A DNA stretch of 12,134 nt from an uncultured Macromonas sp. (GTDB lineage: Bacteria; Pseudomonadota; Gammaproteobacteria; Burkholderiales; Burkholderiaceae), in assembly GCA_946481585.1 (NCBI GenBank), contig CAMLOF010000072.1:1-12134 (forward strand). Reading direction: 5' to 3'. Made by a program: the position numbers and the translations under genes. The notes under the pieces are model-generated. The model was not told the DNA's origin, ran no database searches, and worked only from the letters and a program-made list of their open reading frames with translations. Shown piece by piece: positions 1 to 7,055 of this stretch (positions are counted from its first letter, which is position 1; each line of letters starts with the position of its first letter).

Positions 1-5
1 TTTGA

Positions 6-37
6 GCGGAGCGCTGCAAGCGCGCAGCGAGTTCCGC
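6..37. repeat. Imperfect GC-rich inverted repeat at window edge
   Basis: Bases 6-10 (gcgga) pair with 33-37 (tccgc), and 12-17 (cgctgc) pair with 24-29 (gcagcg), giving a two-part hairpin with a small internal bulge and a 6-base loop. It lies in the non-coding stretch 1-147 beyond the end of the efflux operon. No T-run follows on either strand, so it is not a textbook terminator. It could be a transcript-end structure or the edge of a dispersed intergenic repeat. Confidence 0.4.
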
Positions 38-69
38 CGCACCGGCCCCAGACAGACGGTCACAGCGAA

Positions 70-90
70 GTCGGCGCCAAAGGCGCCGAC
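70..90 (-). terminator. Perfect 9-bp hairpin downstream of the RND permease (possible transcript end)
   Basis: Bases 70-78 (gtcggcgcc) are perfectly complementary to 82-90 (ggcgccgac), with a 3-base loop. The hairpin lies 57 bases past the permease stop codon and is flanked by near-identical direct repeats (acggtcacag at 56-65, accgtcacag at 89-98). There is no T-tract on the minus strand, so if it ends transcription it does so without the classic intrinsic signature, or it merely protects a 3' end. The hairpin itself is seen directly; its role is inferred. Confidence 0.35.
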
Positions 91-147
91 CGTCACAGTA
101 TGAGCCTCCGCAGGGCCAGGCCTGCCGCAGCAAGGGAGGTCCAACCC

Positions 148-3100
148 TCACTTAGCCGGCACAACCTCCGCATCAGCCACCGCATGGGCATCGGCGACAG
201 CAGCCTTGATCGCCCCCGGCACCCGCTTACGTGCCAGCAACGTATACATCGTCGGCACCACAAAGATGGTCAACAGCGTGCCCACTGTCATGCCACCCAC
301 GATCACCCAGCCAATCTGCTGGCGGCTCTCCGCCCCCGCACCCGTGGCCAAGGCCAGCGGCACAGCCCCCAACACCATCGCGCCAGTCGTCATCAAAATC
401 GGGCGCAGGCGCAGCTCGGCCGACCGCTTCACGGCCTCCACCAGGTCCAGCCCCTGCTGGCGCAACTGGTTCGCAAACTCCACGATCAGAATGCCGTGCT
501 TCGTGATCAGCCCCACCAGCGTGATCAACCCGATCTGGCTGAACACGTTCAGCGTTCCCCCCGTCAACTTCAGCGCCAGCAAGGCACCCAGCATCGACAA
601 CGGCACGCTGAGCATGATGATGAACGGGTCGATGAAACTCTCGAACTGCGCCGCCAGCACCAGGTAGATGAACAGCAGCGCCAGCACAAACACGATCACC
701 ATCGAGCCCGAAGAGTTTCGGAACTCGCGGCTCTGGCCGTTCAGGTCGGTGGTGTAGCCTGGCGGCAGAATTTCACGCGCAATGCCGTCCATGATCTGCA
801 GCGCCTGACCCAGAGCCAGTTCCGGCGCCAGGTTGGCCGTGATAGACGCGCTGCGGCGCTGCCCGAAGTGGTTCAGTTCACGCGGCACCACAACCTCGCG
901 CGTTTTCACCAGCGAAGCCAGCGGAATCATCGCGTTATTGCGCCCGCGCACGAAGAGCTTGTCGATGTCGTCAGGCGTGTTGCGCTGCGAAACTTCCGTC
1001 TGCACAACCACGTCGTACTGCTCACCATCCTTCTTGTAGCGGGTGACAATGCGCCCGCCCAGCATGGTTTCCACCGTGCGAGCTATCGCATCGACACTCA
1101 CACCCATGTCGGTGGCACGCTCGCGGTCCACGTCCAGGCGGATCTCGGGCTTGTTCAGGCGCAGGTCGGTATCCACCTGCACGAACCCGGGGTTTTGCGC
1201 CAGCCGGTCCTGGAACTGCCGCACCACGCGCGACAGGTTCTCGTAACTGTCCGTGGTGGCAATCACATAGTTGATCGGCCGCTCGCGGAAGCCCTGCCCC
1301 AGCGACGGTGGCGTGATGGGAAACGCGCTGATACCCGGCAGCGCGGCGATGCGCGGTGCCACCTCGCGGGCAATCTCTTGCGTGCTGCGCTCGCGCTCCT
1401 CCCACGGCACCGCCCGGAAGAACACGTTGCCCTGCGCCACCGACGGGCTGCCAATGTTGGCAAAGATGCGGTCGAACTCCGGGTACGCCTGCCCGATACG
1501 TTCAATGGCCTCGGCATAACGCCGTGTGTATTCCAGTGTGGCACCGTCCGGGCCGTTGATGACCGTCAGAATCACCCCCCGGTCCTCAATCGGCGCAAGC
1601 TCCTGCTTGGTGGTCTGCAGCAGCCACCAGCTGCCACCCGCGCTGCCCAGCATCACCAAGACCACCAGCCAGCGCACGCGCAGCGCCACATCCAGCACAC
1701 CGTGGTAGGCGCGGGTGATGCCGTCCAGCACAGCCTCCATGCCACGGTCAAAACGGTTGGGGTGTTCCCTGTGCCGCAGCAGCTTGGAACACATCATGGG
1801 CGACAAGGTGAGCGCAACAAAGCCCGACACCAGCACCGCGCCAGCCAATGCCAGCGCGAACTCCGCGAACAGGCGGCCCGTGCGGCCCGGCGTGAAGGCC
1901 AGCGGCGCGTACACGGCTGCCAGCGTCAGGGTCATGGCCACCACGGCAAAGCCGATCTCCCGCGCGCCCTTGATGGCGGCCTGGAACGGCGGCAAGCCTT
2001 CTTCGATGTGCCGGAAGATGTTCTCCAGCACCACGATGGCATCATCGACCACCAGACCAATGGCCAGCACCAGCGCCAGTAGCGTAAGCGTGTTGATGGA
2101 GAAGCCGAACAGCTTCATCAGCGCGAAGGAACCGATCAGGCTGACGGGAATGGTCACCAGCGGAACGATGGAAGCCCGCAGCGTGCGCAGGAAGACGAAG
2201 ATGACCAGCGCCACCAGCACCACGGCCTCGGCAATGGTCGAGTACACCGCCTTGATGGACCGGTCGATGAACACCGAGTTGTCATTGGCAATGTCCACGC
2301 TCACGCCCGGTGGCAGGTCTTGCCGCACTTTGTTGAGCAGTTCGCGAACCGAAGCGGCCAGGTCCAGCGGGTTGGCCGTGGCTTGCCGGATCACGCCCAG
2401 CGAAACGGAATCGCGCCCGTTGAGCCGCACGGAAGAGCGTTCGTCCTGCGGCCCCTGCACCACGCGCGCCACATCGCCAATGCGCACCGCCAGGCCATTG
2501 ACCGTGCGGATGGTGACGTTGGTGAACTGCTCGGGCGTCTGCAGGTCGGTGGCGGTGGTCACGTTGAACTCGCGCTGGCGGCTCTCGATGCGGCCGGCGG
2601 GCACCTCCAGGTTGGAGCGGCGCAACGCGTCCTCCACGTCCTGCACGGTCAGGCTGTAGGCAGCCAGCCGGTCGGGGTCCAGCCACAGGCGCATGGAATA
2701 CTTGCGCTCGCCATAGACGCGCACGTCGGCCACGCCGGTGGCCGTCTGCAACACAGGCTTGGCAATGCGGTTGGCCATGTCCGACAGTTGCAAGGACGTG
2801 TGCGTATCGGAACTCAAAGCCAGCCAGATCACCGGGAAGGCGTCCGCCTCCACCTTGGCAATCACGGGCTCGTCAATGGTCTGCGGCAAGCGCCCGCGCA
2901 CGCGGCTCACCTTGTCGCGCACCTCGGCGGCGGCGGCATCCGGGTCGCGTTCCAGCTTGAATCGCACCGTGATCTGGCTCTGCTCCTGCCGGCTGATGGA
3001 GGTGATGACGTCCACCCCTTCAATACCCGCGAGGGAATCCTCCAGAGTCTTGGTGACCTGGGACTCGACCACCTCGCTGGACGCGCCGGGGAAACGCGTG

Positions 3101-3243
3101 CTGACCGTGACGTTGGGTTCGTCGATCTTGGGGTATTCGCGCACCGTGAGGCCGTTGAACGAAACCAGCCCCACCAGCAGGATGAGCAGGGACAGCACGG
3201 TGGCAAACACCGGCCGCCGGATGGCGATTTCAGGCAGTTGCAT
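148..3243 (-). CDS. RND efflux transporter permease, HAE1/AcrB family
   Basis: Inner-membrane proton/drug antiporter, the pump subunit of a tripartite RND system. The 1031 residues are normal for the family. The N-terminus (LPEIAIRRPVFATVLSLLIL) is the typical cytoplasmic lead plus first membrane helix. Proton-relay residues are visible: the Asp pair at about 400-401 in GLVVDDAIVVLEN (AcrB D407/D408), Lys 915 in GLITKHG (AcrB K940), and Arg 945 and Thr 952 in RLRPILMT (AcrB R971/T978). Two large periplasmic loops (about 30-335 and 550-840) separate two six-helix bundles, as in the family. The ATG at 3243 is supported by AGGAGG 9 bases upstream. The adaptor gene ends 17 bases upstream, so the two form one operon. 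The drug-type Asp pair and overall length argue against a heavy-metal CzcA-type pump. The substrate cannot be told from sequence, and no outer-membrane channel gene is present in the window. Confidence 0.95.
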   Translation of the reverse strand: MQLPEIAIRRPVFATVLSLLILLVGLVSFNGLTVREYPKIDEPNVTVSTRFPGASSEVVESQVTKTLEDSLAGIEGVDVITSISRQEQSQITVRFKLERDPDAAAAEVRDKVSRVRGRLPQTIDEPVIAKVEADAFPVIWLALSSDTHTSLQLSDMANRIAKPVLQTATGVADVRVYGERKYSMRLWLDPDRLAAYSLTVQDVEDALRRSNLEVPAGRIESRQREFNVTTATDLQTPEQFTNVTIRTVNGLAVRIGDVARVVQGPQDERSSVRLNGRDSVSLGVIRQATANPLDLAASVRELLNKVRQDLPPGVSVDIANDNSVFIDRSIKAVYSTIAEAVVLVALVIFVFLRTLRASIVPLVTIPVSLIGSFALMKLFGFSINTLTLLALVLAIGLVVDDAIVVLENIFRHIEEGLPPFQAAIKGAREIGFAVVAMTLTLAAVYAPLAFTPGRTGRLFAEFALALAGAVLVSGFVALTLSPMMCSKLLRHREHPNRFDRGMEAVLDGITRAYHGVLDVALRVRWLVVLVMLGSAGGSWWLLQTTKQELAPIEDRGVILTVINGPDGATLEYTRRYAEAIERIGQAYPEFDRIFANIGSPSVAQGNVFFRAVPWEERERSTQEIAREVAPRIAALPGISAFPITPPSLGQGFRERPINYVIATTDSYENLSRVVRQFQDRLAQNPGFVQVDTDLRLNKPEIRLDVDRERATDMGVSVDAIARTVETMLGGRIVTRYKKDGEQYDVVVQTEVSQRNTPDDIDKLFVRGRNNAMIPLASLVKTREVVVPRELNHFGQRRSASITANLAPELALGQALQIMDGIAREILPPGYTTDLNGQSREFRNSSGSMVIVFVLALLFIYLVLAAQFESFIDPFIIMLSVPLSMLGALLALKLTGGTLNVFSQIGLITLVGLITKHGILIVEFANQLRQQGLDLVEAVKRSAELRLRPILMTTGAMVLGAVPLALATGAGAESRQQIGWVIVGGMTVGTLLTIFVVPTMYTLLARKRVPGAIKAAVADAHAVADAEVVPAK

Positions 3244-3252
3244 GGCTCATGC

Positions 3253-3258
3253 CCTCCT
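3253..3258 (-). promoter_or_regulatory. Ribosome binding site of the RND permease
   Basis: The minus strand reads AGGAGG here, 9 bases before the permease ATG, inside the 17-base gap after the adaptor stop. A full consensus site this strong suggests the pump is translated independently of the adaptor. It also fixes the start at 3243; the nearby ATG at 3250 is out of frame. Confidence 0.75.
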
Positions 3259-3260
3259 GT

Positions 3261-4523
3261 TCAACCGGCGTTGGCTGCAGGCGCAGCGGGTTTCGCGGGC
3301 GCACTGCCACCGCCCTGTTCGCCACCTTTTGCACCACCGCCGTTGCCATTACCTGCACCGTTGCGCGGGCTGGCGGCCTTGTTCATGTCCACCACCCGCA
3401 CGGCGGTGCCATCGCGTTGCAGGCGCTGCTGGCCCGCCACCACCACGGTGTCGCCTTCCTTCAGCCCTTCAAGCACCTGCACCATGGCGCCGCGGCGCAG
3501 GCCCAACTGCACTTCAGTACGGCGCGAAATGTTCTTGGCGCCATCGCCCTCGCCTTCCTTCTCCAGGCGGAACACCACCTGCTTGCCGCCCTGCGGCACC
3601 ACGGCCTCCTCGGGCACCACCAGGGCACCTTCCGTCACCGACATGACCACCGTGACCCGCGCGAACAAACCCGGGCGCAAGGGTGTGCCTGGGGCTGCGG
3701 GCAAGGCGGCGCGCACCAGCAGAGCGCGACCATCGGCATCCACCAGCGGGTCCACCGCACGCACCTTGGCCGTGAAGTTCTGCCCGGGCAACGCGTCCAT
3801 CTGAACCTGCACCGGCTGCCCGGCCGACAGGCGTGCCTGGTAGCGCTCCGGCAGGCGGAAGTCCACGTACAGCAGCGACGTGTCCTCCAGCTTCACCAGG
3901 TCGGCGCCGTCCTTCACATAGTCACCCAGGTTCACATTGCGGATGCCCACCGTACCGTTGAAAGGCGCCACGATGCGCATGCGCGCCAGGCGCGCTTCGG
4001 CCAGTTGCACCTGCGCTTCGGCCACCTGAAGACTGGCGCGGCTTTCATCCAGCACACGCTTGGCCACAAAGTTCTGTGCCACCAACTCTTCATTGCGTTT
4101 CAGGTTGGCCCGCGCAATGGACAACTGCGCCTGTGCCTGGCTCAACTCGGCCTTTTGCAAGGTGTCATCCAGCTGGATGAGCAACTGGCCCTGGCGCACC
4201 GCCGCGCCATCGGCAAACGCAATGCGCACCACACGCCCGCTGATTTCCGGCCGCAGCGTCACGCTCTGGTGCGAACGAAGGGACCCAACGGCTTGGGCGT
4301 CGTCCACCAGGCGCATCGTCTTGACCTGCGTGACTTCCACGCTGGGGGTGCCGCCGGGTCCACCAGGTCGCGCCCCGGGTGCTGGCGCCCCCTGACCCGC
4401 AGGGGCGGCTGCCGTTGCACCCGTTTGAGCAGAAGGCGTCTGCCGCTGAAACCACCAAGCTGCCCCAGAGGCCACGGCAATGCCCGCCGCCGCCACGACC
4501 CAGTAAACCGCTTTCTTTGCCAT
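3261..4523 (-). CDS. RND efflux periplasmic adaptor (membrane fusion protein, HlyD/AcrA family)
   Basis: The 420-residue adaptor links the inner-membrane pump to an outer-membrane channel. Residues 5-25 form an uncleaved signal anchor (AVYWVVAAAGIAVASGAAWW); no lipobox cysteine is present, unlike AcrA. A Pro/Gly/Ala-rich linker (30-60) follows. Lipoyl half-motifs lie at about 88-122 (RPEISGRVVRIAF...VRQGQLL) and 184-215 (VAPFNGTVGIRNVNLGDYV). They flank an Ala/Gln-rich helical hairpin (120-180), followed by a beta-barrel and a membrane-proximal domain to about 378. The C-terminus (382-420) is a low-complexity Gly/Ala/Asn tail. The frame is open further upstream to an ATG at 4610, but the ATG at 4523 places the membrane anchor at the N-terminus and is preferred. 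No clear Shine-Dalgarno precedes it. It is the first gene of the operon with the permease. Confidence 0.93.
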   Translation of the reverse strand: MAKKAVYWVVAAAGIAVASGAAWWFQRQTPSAQTGATAAAPAGQGAPAPGARPGGPGGTPSVEVTQVKTMRLVDDAQAVGSLRSHQSVTLRPEISGRVVRIAFADGAAVRQGQLLIQLDDTLQKAELSQAQAQLSIARANLKRNEELVAQNFVAKRVLDESRASLQVAEAQVQLAEARLARMRIVAPFNGTVGIRNVNLGDYVKDGADLVKLEDTSLLYVDFRLPERYQARLSAGQPVQVQMDALPGQNFTAKVRAVDPLVDADGRALLVRAALPAAPGTPLRPGLFARVTVVMSVTEGALVVPEEAVVPQGGKQVVFRLEKEGEGDGAKNISRRTEVQLGLRRGAMVQVLEGLKEGDTVVVAGQQRLQRDGTAVRVVDMNKAASPRNGAGNGNGGGAKGGEQGGGSAPAKPAAPAANAG

Positions 4524-4624
4524 GTGCTTGTGCTTTTTAGGAGTAAAACGACGCCCTCTGCCCGGCTCTGGGCAGGCCAATCGCGTCACTCTAGCAGTGT
4601 TGCACGGCAAGGTGTGCCGCTGGC

Positions 4625-4656
4625 TGTCAAAGACGTTACGTTTACCTGGCGTTTAC
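4625..4656 (-). promoter_or_regulatory. Phased direct repeat next to a TTGACA element, upstream of the RND operon
   Basis: On the minus strand GTAAACG occurs twice (4656-4650 and 4645-4639) with an exact 11-base period. Eight bases further on is a perfect -35-like TTGACA (4630-4625). Tandem repeats one helical turn apart beside a -35 are typical of OmpR/PhoB-class response-regulator sites. No good -10 lies 16-19 bases beyond the TTGACA; the nearest TATAAT-like hexamer (TAGAGT, 4593-4588) is too far away. The promoter assignment is therefore tentative. The stretch 4524-4668 holds no gene. Confidence 0.35.
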
Positions 4657-4668
4657 ACAACGGCCGGT

Positions 4669-5109
4669 TCAACGCCGCGAGGGGACCCCGCGGTTGGCCA
4701 AGGCATCGGCGCGCTCGTTGCCCGGGTCACCGGCATGGCCGCGCACCCAATGCCACTCAATCTGGTGGCCGCTGTTGCTCACCAGGTCATCCAGGCGCTG
4801 CCAAAGGTCCACGTTCTTCACGGGTTGCTTGGACGCCGTCATCCAGCCCTTGGCCTTCCAGCCCCGCAGCCACTCGGTAATGCCCTTGCGCACGTACTGG
4901 CTGTCCAGGTAGAGCGACACCTTGCACGGCCTGCGCAGGGCTGCCAGGGCCTCGATCACCGCCGTCAGCTCCATGCGGTTGTTGGTGGTCTCGGGTTCGC
5001 CGCCAAACAATTCCTTCTCGGCCGCGCCGGAGCGCAGCAAAACACCCCAGCCGCCGGGGCCGGGGTTGCCCTTGCAGGCTCCGTCTGTGTAAATGATGAC
5101 GTGGTTCAC
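4669..5109 (-). CDS. rnhA: Ribonuclease HI
   Basis: Cytosolic endonuclease that cuts the RNA strand of RNA-DNA hybrids (R-loops, primer removal). The 146 residues compare with 155 in E. coli. The catalytic carboxylates are visible: Asp 9 in [16 protein letters not shown], Glu 47 in [13 protein letters not shown], Asp 69 in LYLDSQYV and Asp 135 in NERADALA. The mobile His is His 125 in WVRGHAG. The basic-protrusion region with the [17 protein letters not shown] segment (83-99) marks the bacterial HI type. The start is GTG at 5109 ([10 protein letters not shown]), chosen because AGGAG sits 8 bases upstream and the family N-terminus begins there. The frame is open further upstream, but that sequence belongs to the methyltransferase gene. 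It overlaps the methyltransferase stop by GTGA, implying translational coupling. In many proteobacteria dnaQ lies beside rnhA; here an RND operon follows instead. Confidence 0.97.
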   Translation of the reverse strand: MNHVIIYTDGACKGNPGPGGWGVLLRSGAAEKELFGGEPETTNNRMELTAVIEALAALRRPCKVSLYLDSQYVRKGITEWLRGWKAKGWMTASKQPVKNVDLWQRLDDLVSNSGHQIEWHWVRGHAGDPGNERADALANRGVPSRR

Positions 5110-5978
5110 CCACTGTGCTCCTGCGGATATGACTTGATGGACGGCCGCTGTGCGATCGCCACGGGCGCGGCCGCTGCACGGCGCGGCTTCCAGGCCGGGC
5201 CCAACAGATGCATGCCCCGCACCCGCTTGGCTGCCACCACGAAATACACCGCCCCCAGAATGGGCCACGAGCGCGATCCCACGGCATCCATCCACTCGTA
5301 GCGGCGCAGCCATTTTTCGGTACGCACTGCCGGACGGTAACAACCGAATCGGGTGTCTTGCGCCTCAAAGCTCAACAGACGCAGCCAGTCGCGCAACCGC
5401 CAATGGCCGATGAAATCGCCAGCCTCGGGCAGGAACAGGCGGCTCACCTCACCACGCAAGCCCAAGCGAGCACACCAGTGCGCGCGCCGCTGGCGCAAGC
5501 CCCACAAACTGGCCGGGTTGAAGCCGGATATCACTACCCTGCCCTCGGGAACCAGCACACGCTCCACCTCGCGAAGCACGGCGTGGGGGTCGGCGCTGAA
5601 CTCCAGGGTGTGGGGTAACAACACCAAATCCAGACTGGCAGACGGGAATGGCAAAGCTGCCGCATGAGTCACCAGCGCCACGGACCGCCCACCCGTGCTT
5701 GGCGTGCCCTCGCCCGCAGGCAGATCGCCTGACTGCGGCAAGGCCAGCCAGCGGTTGGGCATGCGGTTGGCGGCCAGCGCATCCAGTTCGGGCAAGCCCA
5801 GCTGCAAGGCGTTGAAACCAAAAATGTCGACCACCGCTTCGTCAAAGCGGTCACGCTCCCACGCCAGCAGGTATCGCCCGGGCGGCGTGTCGAACCAAGC
5901 GGACAGGGCCCTGCCCTGTTCCACGGTCTGCGGCTGGAGCTCGTCTCCAGCCTGGGGGTCAGGCGTCGACGGATTCAT
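5106..5978 (-). CDS. yafS: YafS-like class I SAM-dependent methyltransferase
   Basis: Predicted cytosolic methyltransferase of 290 residues; the physiological substrate is unknown. The match is to E. coli YafS, which also sits beside rnhA. The [12 protein letters not shown] segment (54-65) corresponds to YafS GFHLLKIGNL and stands where motif I lies in other class I enzymes, lacking the usual GxGxG glycines. Downstream come the [19 protein letters not shown] block (109-127), [17 protein letters not shown] (130-146) and [15 protein letters not shown] (148-162), all strongly YafS-like. The basic Ala/Arg/Pro C-terminal tail (264-290) looks disordered. The ATG at 5978 has no convincing Shine-Dalgarno and lies 20 bases inside the preceding gene, so its translation is probably coupled. 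It also overlaps rnhA by 4 bases. Family assignment is confident; catalytic activity is not proven from sequence. Confidence 0.88.
   Translation of the reverse strand: MNPSTPDPQAGDELQPQTVEQGRALSAWFDTPPGRYLLAWERDRFDEAVVDIFGFNALQLGLPELDALAANRMPNRWLALPQSGDLPAGEGTPSTGGRSVALVTHAAALPFPSASLDLVLLPHTLEFSADPHAVLREVERVLVPEGRVVISGFNPASLWGLRQRRAHWCARLGLRGEVSRLFLPEAGDFIGHWRLRDWLRLLSFEAQDTRFGCYRPAVRTEKWLRRYEWMDAVGSRSWPILGAVYFVVAAKRVRGMHLLGPAWKPRRAAAAPVAIAQRPSIKSYPQEHSG
5118..5122 (-). promoter_or_regulatory. Ribosome binding site deciding the rnhA GTG start
   Basis: The minus strand reads AGGAG, 8 bases before the GTG at 5109, within the last codons of the methyltransferase gene. It is the reason for preferring the GTG over longer in-frame alternatives. 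Confidence 0.7.
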
Positions 5979-6903
5979 CCACCGCTGGAGGTTGAGCCAT
6001 GACGGTTGCGCGGATCATTTCGCGCATGGCTTTCTTCTCGGGGAAGCTCAAGGTGCGAGCCAGTTCCCGCCGCACACGCAGCAGGAGGTGGCGGTCCGTC
6101 TCGGGCGGCACGCCCTGGCTGTTCTGCATTTCCTCGAACAGGTCCAGGCGGGCATGCGGGGTTTCTTCTTCCCACCAATCCTGGATCACACGCTCCACCT
6201 GGGCGCGCCAGTCGTCGTCTGGCGGTGCCATCGGGTTCACATCGTCGCTTGCTGCGTCCTCTTCCTGGCGCGGGGTCTCAGTGAAACGTTCAGCCACGTA
6301 GCCCGCCCCGGCGGTGGTCAGTGCACGCCAGCCCACTTCATTGATGGCCACGCGGCGGTCTGCCTGCATGAGAAGCCGCGCCCAGCTTGGGTCGTCGCCC
6401 TGCAGCCTTGCAAAGTCCTGGGAGGCTTCGTCCGTCACCAGCACCACTTTCAGGCCGCGCCATTGCGCCTCATCAATGTAGGGGATCAGGCGCTCATCGT
6501 CACTGGCCACCAGCACCATGGTGCAGGCGCCACGCTGCGCCAGTTGAGCCAACTCCAGGCCCAGCGTGCGCACCAGCCCCAGGCCACCATCCAAAGAATG
6601 TGGGGGAACCACGCGTGGCACCACGTCGTCAAGCAGTTCGCTGGGTTGCCTGTCGGTAAACAGGCAGACCCGCGACAGGGGCAGCTCCGCCCCCGCCAGC
6701 CGCGACAGATGGGACATCACGGGCATGAGTGCCGAGCGCTGCAAAGGCTGGCTCGTCTGACCGCTTTGCTGGCCCGCAAGCCATGAAAGGTAACGCTCAT
6801 CAACCAGCGCAACCGCCTGCCCCGCTGTCTGCGCCGAAGCCGCAAAGTTATGACCAGAGAAGCGCACGGACGGACGTTTGTTGAGATGGAATTTCGTCTT
6901 CAT
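5959..6903 (-). CDS. Conserved hypothetical protein with probable NYN/PIN-like fold
   Basis: A 314-residue soluble protein with no signal peptide or membrane segment. I recognise the layout of a NYN-type (PIN-like RNase fold) domain, not a named family. A first strand with acidic residue VALVDERYL (31-39) is followed by VCLFTDRQP (79-87), then a helix plus strand GLELAQLAQRGACTMVLVASDDERLIPYIDEA (115-146) and GLKVVLVTDE (150-159). The order 'strand, SDD, P, G, hydrophobic strand' resembles the NYN SGDxDFxP...G motif, but canonical acidic positions are altered (SDDER, and no Asp in the GLVRTLGLEL helix). An acidic linker (209-231) leads to a helical C-terminal region (232-303) of unknown family. 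The ATG at 6903 was chosen because upstream frame extension runs into the divergent promoter region. It lacks a clear ribosome binding site. It probably leads the transcript carrying the methyltransferase and rnhA, hinting at an RNA-related role. Confidence 0.6.
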   Translation of the reverse strand: MKTKFHLNKRPSVRFSGHNFAASAQTAGQAVALVDERYLSWLAGQQSGQTSQPLQRSALMPVMSHLSRLAGAELPLSRVCLFTDRQPSELLDDVVPRVVPPHSLDGGLGLVRTLGLELAQLAQRGACTMVLVASDDERLIPYIDEAQWRGLKVVLVTDEASQDFARLQGDDPSWARLLMQADRRVAINEVGWRALTTAGAGYVAERFTETPRQEEDAASDDVNPMAPPDDDWRAQVERVIQDWWEEETPHARLDLFEEMQNSQGVPPETDRHLLLRVRRELARTLSFPEKKAMREMIRATVMAQPPAVDESVDA

Positions 6904-6913
6904 GGGTAGATAA

Positions 6914-6927
6914 GCCCAAATTTGGGC
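6914..6927. promoter_or_regulatory. 14-bp perfect palindrome just upstream of the NYN-like gene
   Basis: GCCCAAATTTGGGC is a perfect palindrome, 10 bases upstream of the ATG at 6903, in the divergent gap 6904-7055. Such a site fits a dimeric repressor operator or a small 5'-UTR structure. No regulator gene lies next to it. A 14-bp palindrome is expected about once by chance in 12 kb, so position is the main argument. Confidence 0.35.
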
Positions 6928-7040
6928 AGTACAAAAAGGCGTGGCGTTGACGGATAAGGCAACGGACAGCCAAATAAAAAAAGCTAAGGCGCCAGATTTT
7001 GGCACGGAAACGGCAGCAAGGTTCCCCGGCCCAAAGGCTT

Positions 7041-7049
7041 TGTTATGCT
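7041..7049 (+). promoter_or_regulatory. Extended -10 promoter element abutting the AEC carrier start
   Basis: TGTTATGCT fits an extended -10 (TGnTATnnT). Transcription would be expected to start 6-8 bases downstream, at or next to the GTG at 7056, so the mRNA would be leaderless or nearly so. This agrees with the lack of any Shine-Dalgarno before the GTG. Only a poor -35 (TTCCCC at 7022-7027) is present, which extended -10 promoters tolerate. Confidence 0.4.
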
Positions 7050-7055
7050 CATCGA

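Noticed and set aside
100..2082. Long plus-strand open frame (660 codons) opposite the RND permease
   Set aside because: Rich in His, Arg, Gln and Pro with no recognisable domain; it is antisense to an unmistakable permease gene and is explained by GC-rich codon use.
4672..4694. GC-rich inverted repeat at the 3' end of rnhA
   Set aside because: It lies within coding sequence, has a one-base loop unless several pairs open, contains a bulge and lacks a T-tract.
2320..4880. Plus-strand open frames spanning the permease-adaptor junction (2320-3804 and 3249-4880)
   Set aside because: Low-complexity His/Gln/Arg composition, no ribosome binding sites, and fully antisense to two well-supported genes.
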